From Arenibaculum pallidiluteum (GTDB lineage: Bacteria; Pseudomonadota; Alphaproteobacteria; Azospirillales; Azospirillaceae): a stretch of 64,000 bases of DNA. Shown here piece by piece: positions 17,794-27,518 of this stretch. The stretch covers positions 1-64,000 of the forward strand of contig NZ_JAFIQU010000024.1 of the NCBI RefSeq assembly GCF_017355985.1, read 5' to 3'. The notes below the pieces were generated by a model. That model ran no database searches. It worked only from the letters and a program-made list of their open reading frames with translations, and was not told the DNA's origin. The translations under genes and the position numbers were made by a program. Positions within the stretch are counted from its first letter, which is position 1. Each line of letters starts with the position of its first letter.

Positions 17794-19437
17794 TCACGGC
17801 GGCGGATCGGAGACTCGGCCGCGCAGTTCCTCGACGAGGACGCGGGTGTTCTCGGAGTAGTCGACCGGCACGGCCACGACATGGACGCCGCCGGCCCGGA
17901 ACGCAGCCTCCAATGTCGGGAGGAAGTCCACAGCCCGCCCGACCCGATGGCCATGGGCCCCGTAGGCCCGGGCATAGGACGCGAAGTCGGGATTGCCGAA
18001 CGTCATGCCGAAATCTACAAAGCCGTCGACCGCCTGCTTCCAGCGGATCATCCCGTAGGCGCCGTCGTCGAGCACCAGGACCACGAGATCGAGGCCAAGC
18101 CGGACCGCCGTCTCGAGCTCCTGCGAGTTCATCATGAACCCGCCATCGCCACATACGGCCAGGACGCGCCGTCCAGGATGGACCAGCTTCGCCGTTATGG
18201 CCGAAGGCAAGCCCGCGCCCATGGTGGCGAGCGCGTTGTCGAGGAGCAGCGTGTTGGCCACATGCGTCCGGTAGTTCCGGGCGAACCAGATCTTGTACAT
18301 GCCGTTGTCCAGGCACACGACGCCATCCTCCGGCATCGCCGCACGCACGTCATGGACGAGACGCTGGGGCGTCATCGGGAAACGATCCTCGTCAGCGCGC
18401 TCGTTGATGCGCGCCAGGATCCCCGGTCTCAGGACCAGCAGAGAGCCGTCGTCCGGCCGTCCCTCAAGCCTGTCGGCGAGCAGCGCCAGGGTGCAGCCGA
18501 GATCGCCGATCACCTCGGCGTGGGGGAAGAATACCTGCTCGACATGCGCCGAGGTGAAGCCGACATGGATCACGGTCGGCCCGCCCTGGCCCATCAGGAA
18601 GGGCGGCTTCTCGACTGTGTCGTGGCCGATCGCAATGATCAGGTCGGCTTGGTCGATCGCCCGGTGCACGTGGTCGCGCTCAGACAGCGCCGCCGTTCCC
18701 ATGTAGAGGTTCGAGCCGCCGGTGACCGCCCCCTTGCCCATCTGCGTGTTGAAGAAGGGCAGCTGAGTCCGGCGCACGAAGTCCGACAGGGGCTCGACCA
18801 GGCGCGGGCGGTTCCCGGCGGCGCCGATCATCACGAGCGGACGCTTGGCGGCGAGGATCAGTGCGGCCGCGCGGTCGAGGGCGGCTGGGTGCGCGACCGG
18901 CCGCTCGATCGGGTGCACCGGCACCGGAGCGCCCTCGGCCTCCTCGGCGGCCACATCTTCCGGCAACTCCAGGTGGACCGGTCCGGGCCGCTCCTCTACG
19001 GCAACCCTGAAGGCGTCGCGCACGATCGCCGGGACGGAGGCGGCGCTGACGATCTGGCGCGACGCCTTGGTCAGGGGCCGCATCGAAGCGACCACGTCGA
19101 CGATCTGGAACCGGGCTTGGCGCGCAGTCCTGATTGGCTTCTGCCCGGTGATCATGACCATGGGCATGGCGCCGAGATGCGCGTAGGCGGCACCGGTGGC
19201 AAGGTTCAGCGCGCCGGGGCCGAGTGTCGAGATGCAGACGCCCGGCCGGCCGGTGAGCCGTCCATAGGTCGCCGCCATGAACGCCGCGGCCTGCTCGTGT
19301 CGGGTCAGCACCAGCTCGATGCGCGACGATCGAAGCGCCTCGACCACGTCGAGGTTCTCCTCGCCGGGAATGCCGAAGATCCGCTCGACCCCTTCATTCT
19401 CGAGGGCCGCGACGAGCAGTTCGGATCCTTTGGCCAT
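17794..19437 (-). CDS. Acetolactate synthase-like TPP enzyme, large subunit
   Basis: A 547-residue thiamine-diphosphate enzyme. The N-terminal PYR domain has GIPGEENLDVVEAL and the catalytic glutamate E48 in LTRHEQAAAFMA. The central domain follows (~190-330). The C-terminal PP domain has the ThDP-magnesium motif GDGGFMMNSQELETA and, 24-27 residues on, DDGAYG in place of the usual NN. The family condenses two pyruvates to acetolactate, or related 2-keto acids. No small regulatory subunit (ilvN-like) is adjacent, suggesting a catabolic (AlsS-like) or other keto-acid role rather than branched-chain synthesis. ATG chosen because MAKGSELLVAAL begins the family consensus; a longer frame upstream has no homology. 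Confidence 0.88.
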   Translation of the reverse strand: MAKGSELLVAALENEGVERIFGIPGEENLDVVEALRSSRIELVLTRHEQAAAFMAATYGRLTGRPGVCISTLGPGALNLATGAAYAHLGAMPMVMITGQKPIRTARQARFQIVDVVASMRPLTKASRQIVSAASVPAIVRDAFRVAVEERPGPVHLELPEDVAAEEAEGAPVPVHPIERPVAHPAALDRAAALILAAKRPLVMIGAAGNRPRLVEPLSDFVRRTQLPFFNTQMGKGAVTGGSNLYMGTAALSERDHVHRAIDQADLIIAIGHDTVEKPPFLMGQGGPTVIHVGFTSAHVEQVFFPHAEVIGDLGCTLALLADRLEGRPDDGSLLVLRPGILARINERADEDRFPMTPQRLVHDVRAAMPEDGVVCLDNGMYKIWFARNYRTHVANTLLLDNALATMGAGLPSAITAKLVHPGRRVLAVCGDGGFMMNSQELETAVRLGLDLVVLVLDDGAYGMIRWKQAVDGFVDFGMTFGNPDFASYARAYGAHGHRVGRAVDFLPTLEAAFRAGGVHVVAVPVDYSENTRVLVEELRGRVSDPPP

Positions 19438-19984
19438 ATCGCGCCCTCCACTGGTCGTCCCCGGCACCTTACGCCTGAGCTGGCGCGCTGGCGAGCCTGC
19501 GGACCGGTCCGCCCAATCCAATCTGGGCCGCCACTTTTCGGGACTCCCTGGTCGTTGCGCTCGCTCTCGTTGGGCGCGATCGGCTGGAGGTCACGCCTCG
19601 CCTGGCTGCGCGACTACGCGGAGGCGCCGACCCCGACCAACATCGTCGGCGGGCTCGACCGCCTCGCGATCCCGCAGCTGAGATGGCTTCATTGGCTGGG
19701 CGGCGGCCTGGCTGGCGCAGCGGCCGGCGTATACGGCCTCACCGCGGAGAACGCGCTGGCCTGGGGGATGCCGGGAACTCGGATCCTTCCCGCGAGGCTG
19801 CCGTCTATGTGACCGACGGCATGATGGCATGTCGGACGGAGGACGGCCTGAGAGAGGTCGTCAAGGCCGCGCACGCCAGGGACAGCAAGCGGTTCAGCGG
19901 CGTATCGGGGTGCACGCTGACCAAGCCTGGCCAACCGGCCGAAGTAAAGAAGCTCGCGCTCGTATCGTGACAGGGGGCGTGCGC
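19438..19984. other. Gap with gene debris
   Basis: A + strand frame around 19600-19812 reads RDYAEAPTPTNIVGGLDRL and WLGGGLAGAAAGVYGL, with one possible hydrophobic helix but no start codon of its own and no family I know. It may be a fragment. Otherwise nothing. Confidence 0.3.
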
Positions 19985-20319
19985 CAGTCTGGCCAAACTA
20001 TGCTAGCGGTCTTCCAAGCCATGTAGCAGAGCGTGTGCTGGAGAAGATCCCCAGGCTTCTCCAGCCGGGCACCGGACTTGAGCAGTCTCGGGCTGCAGAT
20101 CAGGACGACTACCGTGTCGAACAGCCGGTCCGACCGCGCGCGCTCATACCTCCCTGTACCAAACCGGATCGCGACATCGACGTCATCGGCAACAAAATCC
20201 CGTATCTGGTCCGTGATATCGAACGTCAGCTCCAGGGAGCTGCCGAGATGCTCAGAGGAGTTACGATGGGCATTGTCAGGCGGCAGCTGGATCTCCTCGG
20301 TGTTCCCCAGCGCGTCCAA
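19985..20319 (-). pseudogene. LysR regulator, effector-domain fragment
   Basis: The frame contains DFVADDVDVAIRFGTGRYER, LICSPRLLKSGARLEKPGDLL and WPDW, which match the effector-binding half of GcvA-type LysR regulators. The DNA-binding domain and the C-terminal third are missing. A complete regulator of the same class follows just upstream at 20571-21476, but the two differ clearly in sequence. Confidence 0.7.
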
Positions 20320-20570
20320 GCGATTACGTTTTCGGAGCTACCGACGTTGGCCGGGGCTGCCGTCATGAACTCATGGACCCCGGGCGTCGCGGTACAGCGG
20401 ATCGGGTCTGTCGCCTTGCCGGAAGCGCCGTCCTTCTTGCAATTGCTTCACCGGGCCTACCAGGCCGAACCATTCGCCGCGCCGTGACGGCCGCTGCGAC
20501 CACACACCCTTGGATTGAATGGCCGGAGCATGGCCGTCGGCATGCCGGTGGAGCGAAATCCGTTCCGCGT

Positions 20571-21476
20571 TCAGCCGTCTAATCGTAGTTCGGTTCGTAT
20601 CCAATGACGAAGCGCGCGGATCGGTCCCGTGTCATGGGCTTCGGCGCGATAGACCAGCCAGTGCTGATGGCCGTCCATGGTCAGCTGGAAAGGCTTCACG
20701 AGGGTTCCGCGCTCGATTTCGTCGGAAACCAGCAGCAGGCTAGCAAGCGCCACCCCCTTTCCCGCGACCGCCGCCTGAATGGCGTGGCTCTCGTCCGTGA
20801 AGACAAGGTTCGCCTTCGGGCGAATGGTGCCCAGGCCTGCCACCTCCAGCCATCTCGGCCACGTCGGGTTGCTGCGCCGCGCCTGGTGCCATTCGAAATG
20901 GATCAAGGTCTGCGCCGTCAATTCCTCCGGCTGGGCGAGCGCGAGCGCCGGGCTGCAGATGGGTGCAAAGACGTCCTGCAGGAGAGGCTCCGCCTCCAGC
21001 CCCGGATAGCCGCCGTCGCCGTAGCGAATGGCGGCATCGGCCATGCCCGCGTGGAGGTCCGCGGGCTCGTCGGAGGCATGCAGCCGCAGATCCATGTCTG
21101 GGTTGGCACGGTGGAACGCTGAAACCCGCGGTACGAGCCAGCGCGCGGTGAAGGCGACCGTGGCGGACAGCGTAACGACTGCGCGCACCCGCGACGCGTG
21201 CAGGCGAGTGACCGCATCGGCGATCGCGTCGAAGCTCTCCCGCAGCACCGGGTAGAGGTCATGGCCCGCCGACGTGAGGGAAACCGCTCGCGTGCGCCTG
21301 TCGAAAAGGGCCACGCCGAGCATCTCCTCCAGCAGCCTCACATGGTGGCTGATCGCGGTCGGCGTCACCGCCAGCTCCGCCGCAGCCTCTTTGAAGCTGA
21401 GGCGACGGGCGGCCGCTTCGAAGGCCCTCAAGGCATGAAGTGGCGGCAGCTTGCGACGTGCATTATGGCTGAGCAT
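20571..21476 (-). CDS. LysR regulator, GcvA-like
   Basis: A 301-residue LysR-type regulator. The winged HTH (residues ~10-68) reads LHALRAFEAAARRLSFKEAAAELAVTPTAISHHV, and the effector domain covers ~95-295 (LVPRVSAFHRANPDMDLRL; DAAIRYGDGGYPG; FAPICSPALA). The opening PPLHALRAFEAAAR is typical of the GcvA group. It is divergent from a RidA-family gene 120 bp away, the classic layout for a LysR regulator and its target; a 17-bp palindrome lies just before its start codon. The inducer is unknown. Confidence 0.92.
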   Translation of the reverse strand: MLSHNARRKLPPLHALRAFEAAARRLSFKEAAAELAVTPTAISHHVRLLEEMLGVALFDRRTRAVSLTSAGHDLYPVLRESFDAIADAVTRLHASRVRAVVTLSATVAFTARWLVPRVSAFHRANPDMDLRLHASDEPADLHAGMADAAIRYGDGGYPGLEAEPLLQDVFAPICSPALALAQPEELTAQTLIHFEWHQARRSNPTWPRWLEVAGLGTIRPKANLVFTDESHAIQAAVAGKGVALASLLLVSDEIERGTLVKPFQLTMDGHQHWLVYRAEAHDTGPIRALRHWIRTELRLDG

Positions 21477-21478
21477 GA

Positions 21479-21495
21479 CTCATCTATAGCATGAG
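21479..21495. promoter_or_regulatory. Candidate LysR operator palindrome
   Basis: CTCAT-N7-ATGAG, a 5-bp perfect inverted repeat, lies 3 bp upstream of the LysR gene's start in the space shared with the divergent RidA-family gene. Its place fits autorepression. Arms this short can arise by chance. Confidence 0.35.
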
Positions 21496-21596
21496 AACAT
21501 TGCTTTTGTCGTCGATGGCTGCCTGCAATCTAATGCGCGGGTGAGCGCATCGGCGTGGCCGGTAGCGCGCTGACCAACAGATGAGGAGAACTCAGC

Positions 21597-22001
21597 ATGC
21601 TTGTTCAGCATGTCACCACCGAGCCGGATCCGTACAAGCCCTTCCGCCTGTCACAGGGCTACCGGGTCGGCGATCTCCTGTTCATATCCGGCCAGGCCGC
21701 CATCGACGATGAAGGCCGGATCGTCGCGCTGGGCGACTTCGACGCGCAGGCGAAGCGGGCCTTCGCCAATCTCGAACGCGCCCTCAATGGGGGCGGATCG
21801 AGCCTGCGCAACGTCGTGAAGGTCACGATCTTCCTGACTGACATGTCCAACTTCGACAGGATCGTCGAGCTGCGCGGCAGATACTTCTCCCCGCCTTATC
21901 CGGCGGACACGATCGTCGAGGTGCGTTCGCTCTACTCGAAGGACGCCCTGATCGAGATCGAGGCCATCGCTGTGGTCGACGATGCGGTGGAACGGAGGTG
22001 A
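21597..22001 (+). CDS. RidA/YjgF-family protein
   Basis: A 134-residue member of the RidA family of small trimeric proteins. It has YRVGDLLFISGQAAIDDEG, AFANLERALNGGGSSLRNVVKVTIFLTDM and VEVRSLYSKDALIEIEAIAVV. True RidA hydrolyses reactive 2-aminoacrylate and related imines; several subfamilies instead have other deaminase roles, so the exact substrate is open. An AGGAGA ribosome site precedes ATG 21597. The divergent LysR gene probably controls it. Confidence 0.92.
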   Translation: MLVQHVTTEPDPYKPFRLSQGYRVGDLLFISGQAAIDDEGRIVALGDFDAQAKRAFANLERALNGGGSSLRNVVKVTIFLTDMSNFDRIVELRGRYFSPPYPADTIVEVRSLYSKDALIEIEAIAVVDDAVERR

Positions 22002-22086
22002 AGCCGATGGCTTCACATTGGTCGTCGCGAATGGGCCGCTCTCGACTGGTTCAAGGCTTGGTGCGGCGTTGGTCCGGCCGACGACC

Positions 22087-22911
22087 TCAGTCCGGCTTGT
22101 GAGCCACGAACAGGTAATAGTTCAGGCTGAAGAAGTAGCTGCCCCGGCCGATCTGATGCCGGATATCGGCCACCCAGGTGTCCACCTCGACCGGCGAGAG
22201 CTGGCCCGTGCCGCGGACGTAGTCGGCCACGATGTGCAGCAGCATGGTGCTGAAGGCGTTCGGGCCCTCATCGGTGTTCAAGATGACGAATGGCTCGACC
22301 CGCTCGACCCGGAATCCTGTCCGGCTGAGCAGTAGCTTCAGGTGCCGTGGCAGGTGGTTGTGGGCGAGATGGCCGTCCCAGGCCGCCGCCACGCGCGCGC
22401 CGAGGTCCGCATCCTCGGCGTGCCAGATCAGCGTCTGCCAATCCGTGTCGAGGAGCGCAGCTCGGGCGCCGGGCCGCAGCACGCGAAAGGCCTCCGCCAC
22501 GGCCCGCGCCACGTCTGGCACGTACTCGAAGACCTGCGCAGAACCGACGAAATCGAATACGCCGTCCGGAAACGGGAGCGCCTCCGCATCGCCCTCCCGT
22601 AGATCAAGCCGGTCGAGCAGGCCGTCGCGTGCGGCGCGCCGCTCGGTCAAGGTAAGCATGGTCGCGTTCTTTTCGACGACGGCCAAGCGTCCGGTCGGCC
22701 CGAGTTCCCGGGCGATATCGCAGGGCGCCAAACCAGGCCCGGAGCCGATGTACAGCCCGCACTCCCCGGGACTGAGTTGCAAACCCTGCCGCAGCGCCTG
22801 ACGCCGCGCGACGGCTTCGTCGGTCAAATAGAGGGCCTCCAGCTTGCGACCGGCCTCTTCATCGAAGACAAGCATCCCGCTCTTTGATTGATTGCGACTG
22901 CTTGCAGCCAT
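22087..22911 (-). CDS. Class I SAM-dependent methyltransferase
   Basis: A 274-residue methyltransferase. Motif I is LYIGSGPGLAPCDIA (the usual D/E-x-G-x-G-x-G form is altered), motif post-I is LAVVEKN, then LREGDAEALPFPDGVFDFV and VLRPGARAALLDTDW. The N-terminal ~45 and C-terminal ~70 residues resemble arsenite/UbiE-like methyltransferases of the Methyltransf_11 class. The acceptor is unknown. The start ATG follows a good GGAGGAGA ribosome site; an upstream in-frame extension is not protein-like. It is convergent with the RidA-family gene. Confidence 0.87.
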   Translation of the reverse strand: MAASSRNQSKSGMLVFDEEAGRKLEALYLTDEAVARRQALRQGLQLSPGECGLYIGSGPGLAPCDIARELGPTGRLAVVEKNATMLTLTERRAARDGLLDRLDLREGDAEALPFPDGVFDFVGSAQVFEYVPDVARAVAEAFRVLRPGARAALLDTDWQTLIWHAEDADLGARVAAAWDGHLAHNHLPRHLKLLLSRTGFRVERVEPFVILNTDEGPNAFSTMLLHIVADYVRGTGQLSPVEVDTWVADIRHQIGRGSYFFSLNYYLFVAHKPD

Positions 22912-23216
22912 CGTCTCCTCCCTTGAGCATCCCACTGCCCTACGGACCACGACGTGCTGGATTGTAGGCAGCTTCTTTCCCGATGCTGACCTGCCACCGG
23001 CCACTGCACCTCGGCCGGCCCATGTCCCTCGACACTTCAAGCGTAAGGGTACGAAGCAGAGCCGTGAATGGTTTCGGCCGCGTTACACGACGCCATTCTA
23101 TCACGACAAACAACGAAATGGGCCCAGTGGAGGCAACTGTCTCGCCATTCGTTCACCGCACTTGGGGTGAAATGCGCCATGTTGAAGGCTGGGAGGACGG
23201 CAAGCGCTAACAGGGC
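22912..23216. other. No supported gene
   Basis: Frames here are short and show no family motif; the region includes the promoter side of the methyltransferase gene. Confidence 0.3.
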
Positions 23217-23417
23217 CTAGTGCAGCGTCGTTCCGGCCCCTGGCTGCACCGACCGGAGTTCCCCGATCGCCGCCCGGATGCGGCGCCAGACATCGTAGCC
23301 GCCGCGGTCGCCGTGCTGACCGAGTGCGTCGACCCGTTCCTCGGCACGCCGCTCCGCCGCGTCCCGTACAGCCGCATTACGAGCTCGGCGGAGATAGATA
23401 TCGCGGTCGCCCAGCAT
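23217..23417 (-). CDS. Small conserved hypothetical protein
   Basis: A 66-residue, highly charged protein: DIYLRRARNAAVRDAAERRAEERVDAL followed by YDVWRRIRAAIGELRSVQPGAG. It resembles small helical proteins of unknown function common in Methylobacterium-like bacteria, which share the VWRRI-x-AAI-x-EL pattern near the C-terminus. It has no signal peptide or membrane helix. The start is an ATG; no strong ribosome site is visible. Confidence 0.5.
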   Translation of the reverse strand: MLGDRDIYLRRARNAAVRDAAERRAEERVDALGQHGDRGGYDVWRRIRAAIGELRSVQPGAGTTLH

Positions 23418-24110
23418 GTGCGTCCCTGCCCTGCTCCGGTTGCGGCATTAGGAGCCGACAAACGCACCGGCCGCGACAGTCAAGCAGGGGGCACTGCTAG
23501 GATTAGCACCTATCCAACGCCTGGAATGATGCGGCTGAACATAGGGGAGTACGCCAAGTCGACGGTCGTGACCGCGCTCAAGAGCTTTCCCAGGCGCAGC
23601 CATTTCCTCATCGCCACCCCTGGCTGGGAGGAGATCGCCGACCAGGGCCTGCACTGGGCCGAGGTGCAGGTCGGCACGCCCACGGCCGAACGCCGCGGGG
23701 TGTGATCGCGGGTATCTCCGTTTCATCTCGAGCGAGACGCACCATGATGTCCGGGATGTCCCGCCGCACACTGCTCACCCGCGCAGCGGTCCGCGTGGCC
23801 CGCAGGGCCAGTGTTTCGTCAATCGTCATTCTGTCCACGGGATCGCGAGATCCGCCAATAACACGGGTGCTGTGCACCGGCCAGTATCGGCCTAATCTGC
23901 CGACGCGTCCATTTTGATGCGTCCTCTAGAGGAGAAAATGCCGGCCCCTATTCCAGGGATCATGCAGTCGGGTTGGAAATCGCGATGAGATCTGGTCGGG
24001 TGCCAGATGATCTCGGGGCGCTACATCTAGCTATCTCTCGAAGCGGCGTATGCCCCATCCCGCCTGGCCCATGGTCGCGCCCCTGCTTAACCCTGCGGCC
24101 TGCAGCCAAG
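23418..24110. other. Gap, one weak ORF
   Basis: A + frame from about 23526 to 23705 (MMRLNIGEYAKSTVVTALKS... WAEVQVGTPTAERRGV) could encode 59 residues, but there is no ribosome site or known family. The rest has no supported gene. Confidence 0.3.
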
Positions 24111-24160
24111 CGGCCCGCTTTGCGCTACCGTGAATCGGCGCCCCTTTAAGGTACCGACCC
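24111..24160 (+). repeat. 50-bp dispersed repeat, copy B
   Basis: Second copy of the 50-bp repeat (others at 2861 and 29379), in the same orientation. It ends 128 bp before the alpha/beta hydrolase start. Confidence 0.7.
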
Positions 24161-24288
24161 GATGAGGGTCGCGGAGGAGGTAGACCCGGTTTGGCGCCAT
24201 CTGCCAATCAAATGGCGCGCTCTGTCACTGTAAAAGTTCGCCGCCAAGCTACCTTTAGGACCATCGAAGCCGGCGTCCGGTGGCGCCC

Positions 24289-25275
24289 ATGAGAAAGAAG
24301 GCGGCTGTGAACAACCTCATCAAAGATGCTCGTCATATCCCGGTCGACGAGGCGCGCACGACGATTTCGATCAGTCCGATCACACTGGCCGCGCCCGAAC
24401 GGGCGCTGCCGCTCGAGCTGCGCGTTACTGGGCCGATCTCGGGCGCGGGGCTCCCGATTGTGCTGCTGTCGCACGGTCATGGGCCCTCGCTGTATATACC
24501 TTCCAAGGACGGCTACGGGCCGCTGGTCAACTTCTACGCTGAGCACGGCTTCGTCGTGATCCAGCCCACCCATCTGAATTCCAAGGTCGCGGGGCTCCCG
24601 GCTGACGCCGAGGGGGGGCCCCTATTCTGGCGCTCTCGCGTGAGGGACATGAGCCTGATCCTGGATCGCCTCGACGAGATCGAGGCTGCGGCGCCCGCCT
24701 TCAAGGGTCGCCTTGACCACGGCAAGGTTGCGGTTGTGGGCCACTCGATGGGCGGGCACACAGCCGGCATGCTGCTGGGAGCGCGGCTCACCGATCCCAA
24801 GGACGAAGCGGCGAAGAACGTCGACCTGCTCGAACGCCGCATCAAGGCCGGCGTGCTTCTCGCCGCACCCGGCAACGGGGGTGACAGTCTGAGTGAGATG
24901 GCCGCCCGGAACTACAGCTTCTTCAATCCCGACTTTTCCCACATGACGACGAAGAATTTGGTGGTCGTCGGCAGCGAGGACGCCTCGCCCCACCTGACTG
25001 TGCGAGGTCCGGCATGGCACGCCGACGCCTTCCACGACAGCCCCGGGGCCGACGCGCTGATGACGGTCCTGGGCGCCAAGCATGGTCTCGGCGGCGTTTC
25101 CGGCTACGACGCCAAGGAGACCGACGACGAGGACCCCGACCGCCTGGAGATCGTGCTGCGCATGACGTGGGCCTATCTTCGCTCCGCGTTGGATGGAGAC
25201 AGCCGTGCCTGGACGGCCGCCCGCGAGGCCCTGCAGACTCACGCTGCGGCCCAGGCGCGCGTGGACCTGCGCTAG
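24289..25275 (+). CDS. Alpha/beta hydrolase, PAF-acetylhydrolase-like
   Basis: A 328-residue hydrolase without a signal peptide. The nucleophile elbow is GHSMGGH with S153; the oxyanion region is LLSHGHGPSLYIP near residue 65. The acid and histidine are likely in VVGSEDASPH and AKHGLGG. The order of motifs fits the platelet-activating-factor acetylhydrolase/chlorophyllase-like group, which cleaves ester bonds. Substrate unknown. The ATG at 24289 was preferred over a GTG three codons earlier. An AraC-family regulator follows 65 bp downstream on the same strand and probably responds to a substrate or product. Confidence 0.88.
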   Translation: MRKKAAVNNLIKDARHIPVDEARTTISISPITLAAPERALPLELRVTGPISGAGLPIVLLSHGHGPSLYIPSKDGYGPLVNFYAEHGFVVIQPTHLNSKVAGLPADAEGGPLFWRSRVRDMSLILDRLDEIEAAAPAFKGRLDHGKVAVVGHSMGGHTAGMLLGARLTDPKDEAAKNVDLLERRIKAGVLLAAPGNGGDSLSEMAARNYSFFNPDFSHMTTKNLVVVGSEDASPHLTVRGPAWHADAFHDSPGADALMTVLGAKHGLGGVSGYDAKETDDEDPDRLEIVLRMTWAYLRSALDGDSRAWTAAREALQTHAAAQARVDLR

Positions 25276-25340
25276 CGAACCCAGAGCCCTGGCCATTCCA
25301 AACGAATGGATCAGGGGCCCAAGAAGAGGGAGGACCGCAC

Positions 25341-26375
25341 ATGACGTCGCCAGTGATCGACAGAGGGCGGTTTCCGGCGACGCTTTGGCGCGCCATGCGA
25401 AGCGCCAGCCTGGAGCCGTCCAAGGTGCTGCGGATGGCTGGCCTGCCGTCGAGCTTGCATCTCGACACGGCGGCGATGCTGTCCACCGCGCAGCTGTTCG
25501 CGATATGGAAGGCCGCCGAGACGATGGCGGGCGATGAAGGGCTGGCGCTGCGGTTACTTCAGGGGGCCAATCGCTCTGGCCATCAGCCCGCATTCATTGC
25601 GGCGCTCTATGCATCCGACTTTCGGGACGCCGTACGGCGGATCGAGCGCTACAAACGAATGGGCGCCTGCGAAGTCTTCAGGACTGAGGAAACGGCGGGA
25701 CTTTGGTCCATCATCAAGGAATGGCCATTCGCGACGGAGGCCGAGCCCGCGGTTTCGGTTGATCTCAGCTTTGTGTTTCTACTGGAGCTCGGACGTCGCG
25801 GGACCGGCAGGCACATCACTCCCGCACGAATTGAATACTGCCGATTAGCTCCTCGGAGCCCGGTGATCGAACAATACTTCGGTGCGTCGATCCAATATGG
25901 ATCGTCACGCAACGCCATGACCTTCCATCTCGACGATCTCGCGGCTCCCTTCCCAGGCCACAGCCCCGAGTTTCTCGATCTCGTCACGCCCAGCCTGGCC
26001 GCGGCTTTCGCGGAGATCCAAGAAAGCCACGAAATCGCCGATCGCGTAAAGACGGTGCTCAAGCGCTCTCTCGCCAGCGGCCGCCCGGAGGTCGCTCACG
26101 TCGCGCGCGATCTGGGGATGAGCGAGCGTACACTGCAGAGGCGTATCACTAACGAAGCCACGACCTTCCGGGCTCTGCTGGCGGATGCACGACGCGAACT
26201 CAGTCAGCAATTGCTCGCCGATCCAGCTATCCAGATCGACGAGGTGACTTACCTGCTCGGCTATCAGGACACCACATCCTTCTATCGAGCATTCAAGGAC
26301 TGGTCCGGCATCTCTCCGGGTGAATGGCGTGCACGTATTGAGGCCGGCTCTCGTACGCCGCACGTTCTAAAATAA
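25341..26375 (+). CDS. AraC-family regulator, Arabinose_bd type
   Basis: A 344-residue regulator. The N-terminal ~200 residues form the domain seen in OruR/ArgR-like and virulence-type AraC proteins (VLRMAGLPSSLHLDTAAMLSTAQLFAIWKA; SGHQPAFIAALYASDFRDAVRRIERY). The C-terminal double HTH (~245-335) reads VARDLGMSERTLQRRITNEATTFRALL and LLGYQDTTSFYRAFKDWSGISPGEWR. ATG 25341 follows a GGGAGGA ribosome site about 8 bases upstream. It probably controls the hydrolase gene just before it. Confidence 0.92.
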   Translation: MTSPVIDRGRFPATLWRAMRSASLEPSKVLRMAGLPSSLHLDTAAMLSTAQLFAIWKAAETMAGDEGLALRLLQGANRSGHQPAFIAALYASDFRDAVRRIERYKRMGACEVFRTEETAGLWSIIKEWPFATEAEPAVSVDLSFVFLLELGRRGTGRHITPARIEYCRLAPRSPVIEQYFGASIQYGSSRNAMTFHLDDLAAPFPGHSPEFLDLVTPSLAAAFAEIQESHEIADRVKTVLKRSLASGRPEVAHVARDLGMSERTLQRRITNEATTFRALLADARRELSQQLLADPAIQIDEVTYLLGYQDTTSFYRAFKDWSGISPGEWRARIEAGSRTPHVLK

Positions 26376-26504
26376 CGCCCACCAGCTGGCCTGCTGACGT
26401 TGCGACTACGTTTCCGAGTTCCTCCGCCGCGTTCTGCAGAAGCGCAACGGCTACTGTGCGCCTGTGGTATGTCGAGCGGCCGGCAATTAGAGCGCCTAAC
26501 GAAA

Positions 26505-26930
26505 CCTGATCGGTTCTGTCAGGTTTCGGGGCCATCCGTATGCGGGGCAGAGCAGTCACCGAGGCCTGCGTCAGGCGGCGGAGACGAGGTCGCGCAGCGC
26601 AGCGACGCGCCGGAGCAGCGGCCCTTGATCCCGCGGTGGTCCTGCTCCCGGAGGTTGTTCCTGTAGCGGCTGGTCCGGTGCTCGACGGCCCCGCTGAGTT
26701 CGGCGGCGATCGCATGCGGGTAGCTGGCGTGGCCGTCGGTCGTCACCCGGTCCGGCTCGACCTGGATAACCGACCTGGCGGAGCGGAAGAACGCCTGGGC
26801 GGCGGCGAGGTCGCGGGTTTCGCTCAGGTAGACGTCGACCAGGTTTCCGTCGCGGTCGATCGCCCGGTACAGGTAGCACCACCGGCCGTTGACCTTGAGG
26901 TAGGTCTCGTCGGCGTGCCAAGCCCAGGTG
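26505..26930 (-). mobile_element. IS6-family transposase, internal fragment
   Basis: The minus strand encodes ADETYLKVNGRWCYLYRAID (first catalytic Asp), LVDVYLSETRDLAAAQAFF, DRVTTDGHASYPHAI (second Asp) and NNLREQDHRGIKGRC (catalytic Glu). After that the frame degenerates. The N-terminal HTH is missing, because the sequence switches at about 26930 to a methyltransferase gene on the opposite strand. It differs in sequence from the IS6 fragment at 4300. Confidence 0.82.
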
Positions 26931-27518
26931 GCCCGCGGCTATCACGTCTGCGGGCTCGATCGGTCTCCCGAACTGGTTGATATCGCCAGGAACCGCGCGG
27001 CAAGCCAGGGACATCCCTCCCGCTTCCTGGTCGGCGACCTAACGAAGCTAGCCTTGCCGGAGACGCGTGACGCCGTTCTGTGCCGTGGCGTGCTGAACGA
27101 CTTCGTCGAAGAGGCGGACCGGCACGCGGCCCTCGCGCAGTTCGCCCGCTGGCTGCGCCCGGGTGGCACCTTGATCTTCGACGTCCGCGACTGGGCAGTC
27201 TCTGTGGCGCGCTATGTTGACGCGCCGGTCCATGAGCGATGCGTCCCCGTCGAAGGCGGCACGCTGATGTTCCAAAGCACGACCCGTCCCAGCCATGGAG
27301 ACCAGAGGCTGAACATCACGGAGCGATTCGTGCTGAAGCGGGTCGACACGGAGGTGGTCGTGGAGAACGAGTTCGCGATGCGCTGCTGGTCTCGTGAGGA
27401 AGTTCAGGCGCGGCTGGCGGATGCCTTTCAGGACGTGAAGGTTTCCGCGTCCTACGGTGAGGGTGGGGACTCATGGACCGATCGGCTCGTCGTCGTGGCA
27501 AGCCGCAGAAGGGCGTGA
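26928..27518 (+). pseudogene. SAM methyltransferase truncated at its N-terminus
   Basis: The frame carries methyltransferase sequence from just after motif I: YHVCGLDRSPELVDIARNRA, FLVGDLTKLALPETRDAVLCRGVLNDF, FARWLRPGGTLIFDVRDW, to the end. The SAM-binding glycine loop (motif I) that should precede GYHVCGLDRS is gone; instead the upstream DNA is IS6 sequence. The nominal start codon lies inside the IS fragment. Without motif I the product would not bind SAM normally, so it is probably inactive. Confidence 0.8.

Noticed and set aside
17881..19812. 643-residue open frame on the + strand
   Set aside because: It lies wholly antisense to the acetolactate-synthase-like gene for most of its length and has no domain; long antisense frames are expected at this GC content.
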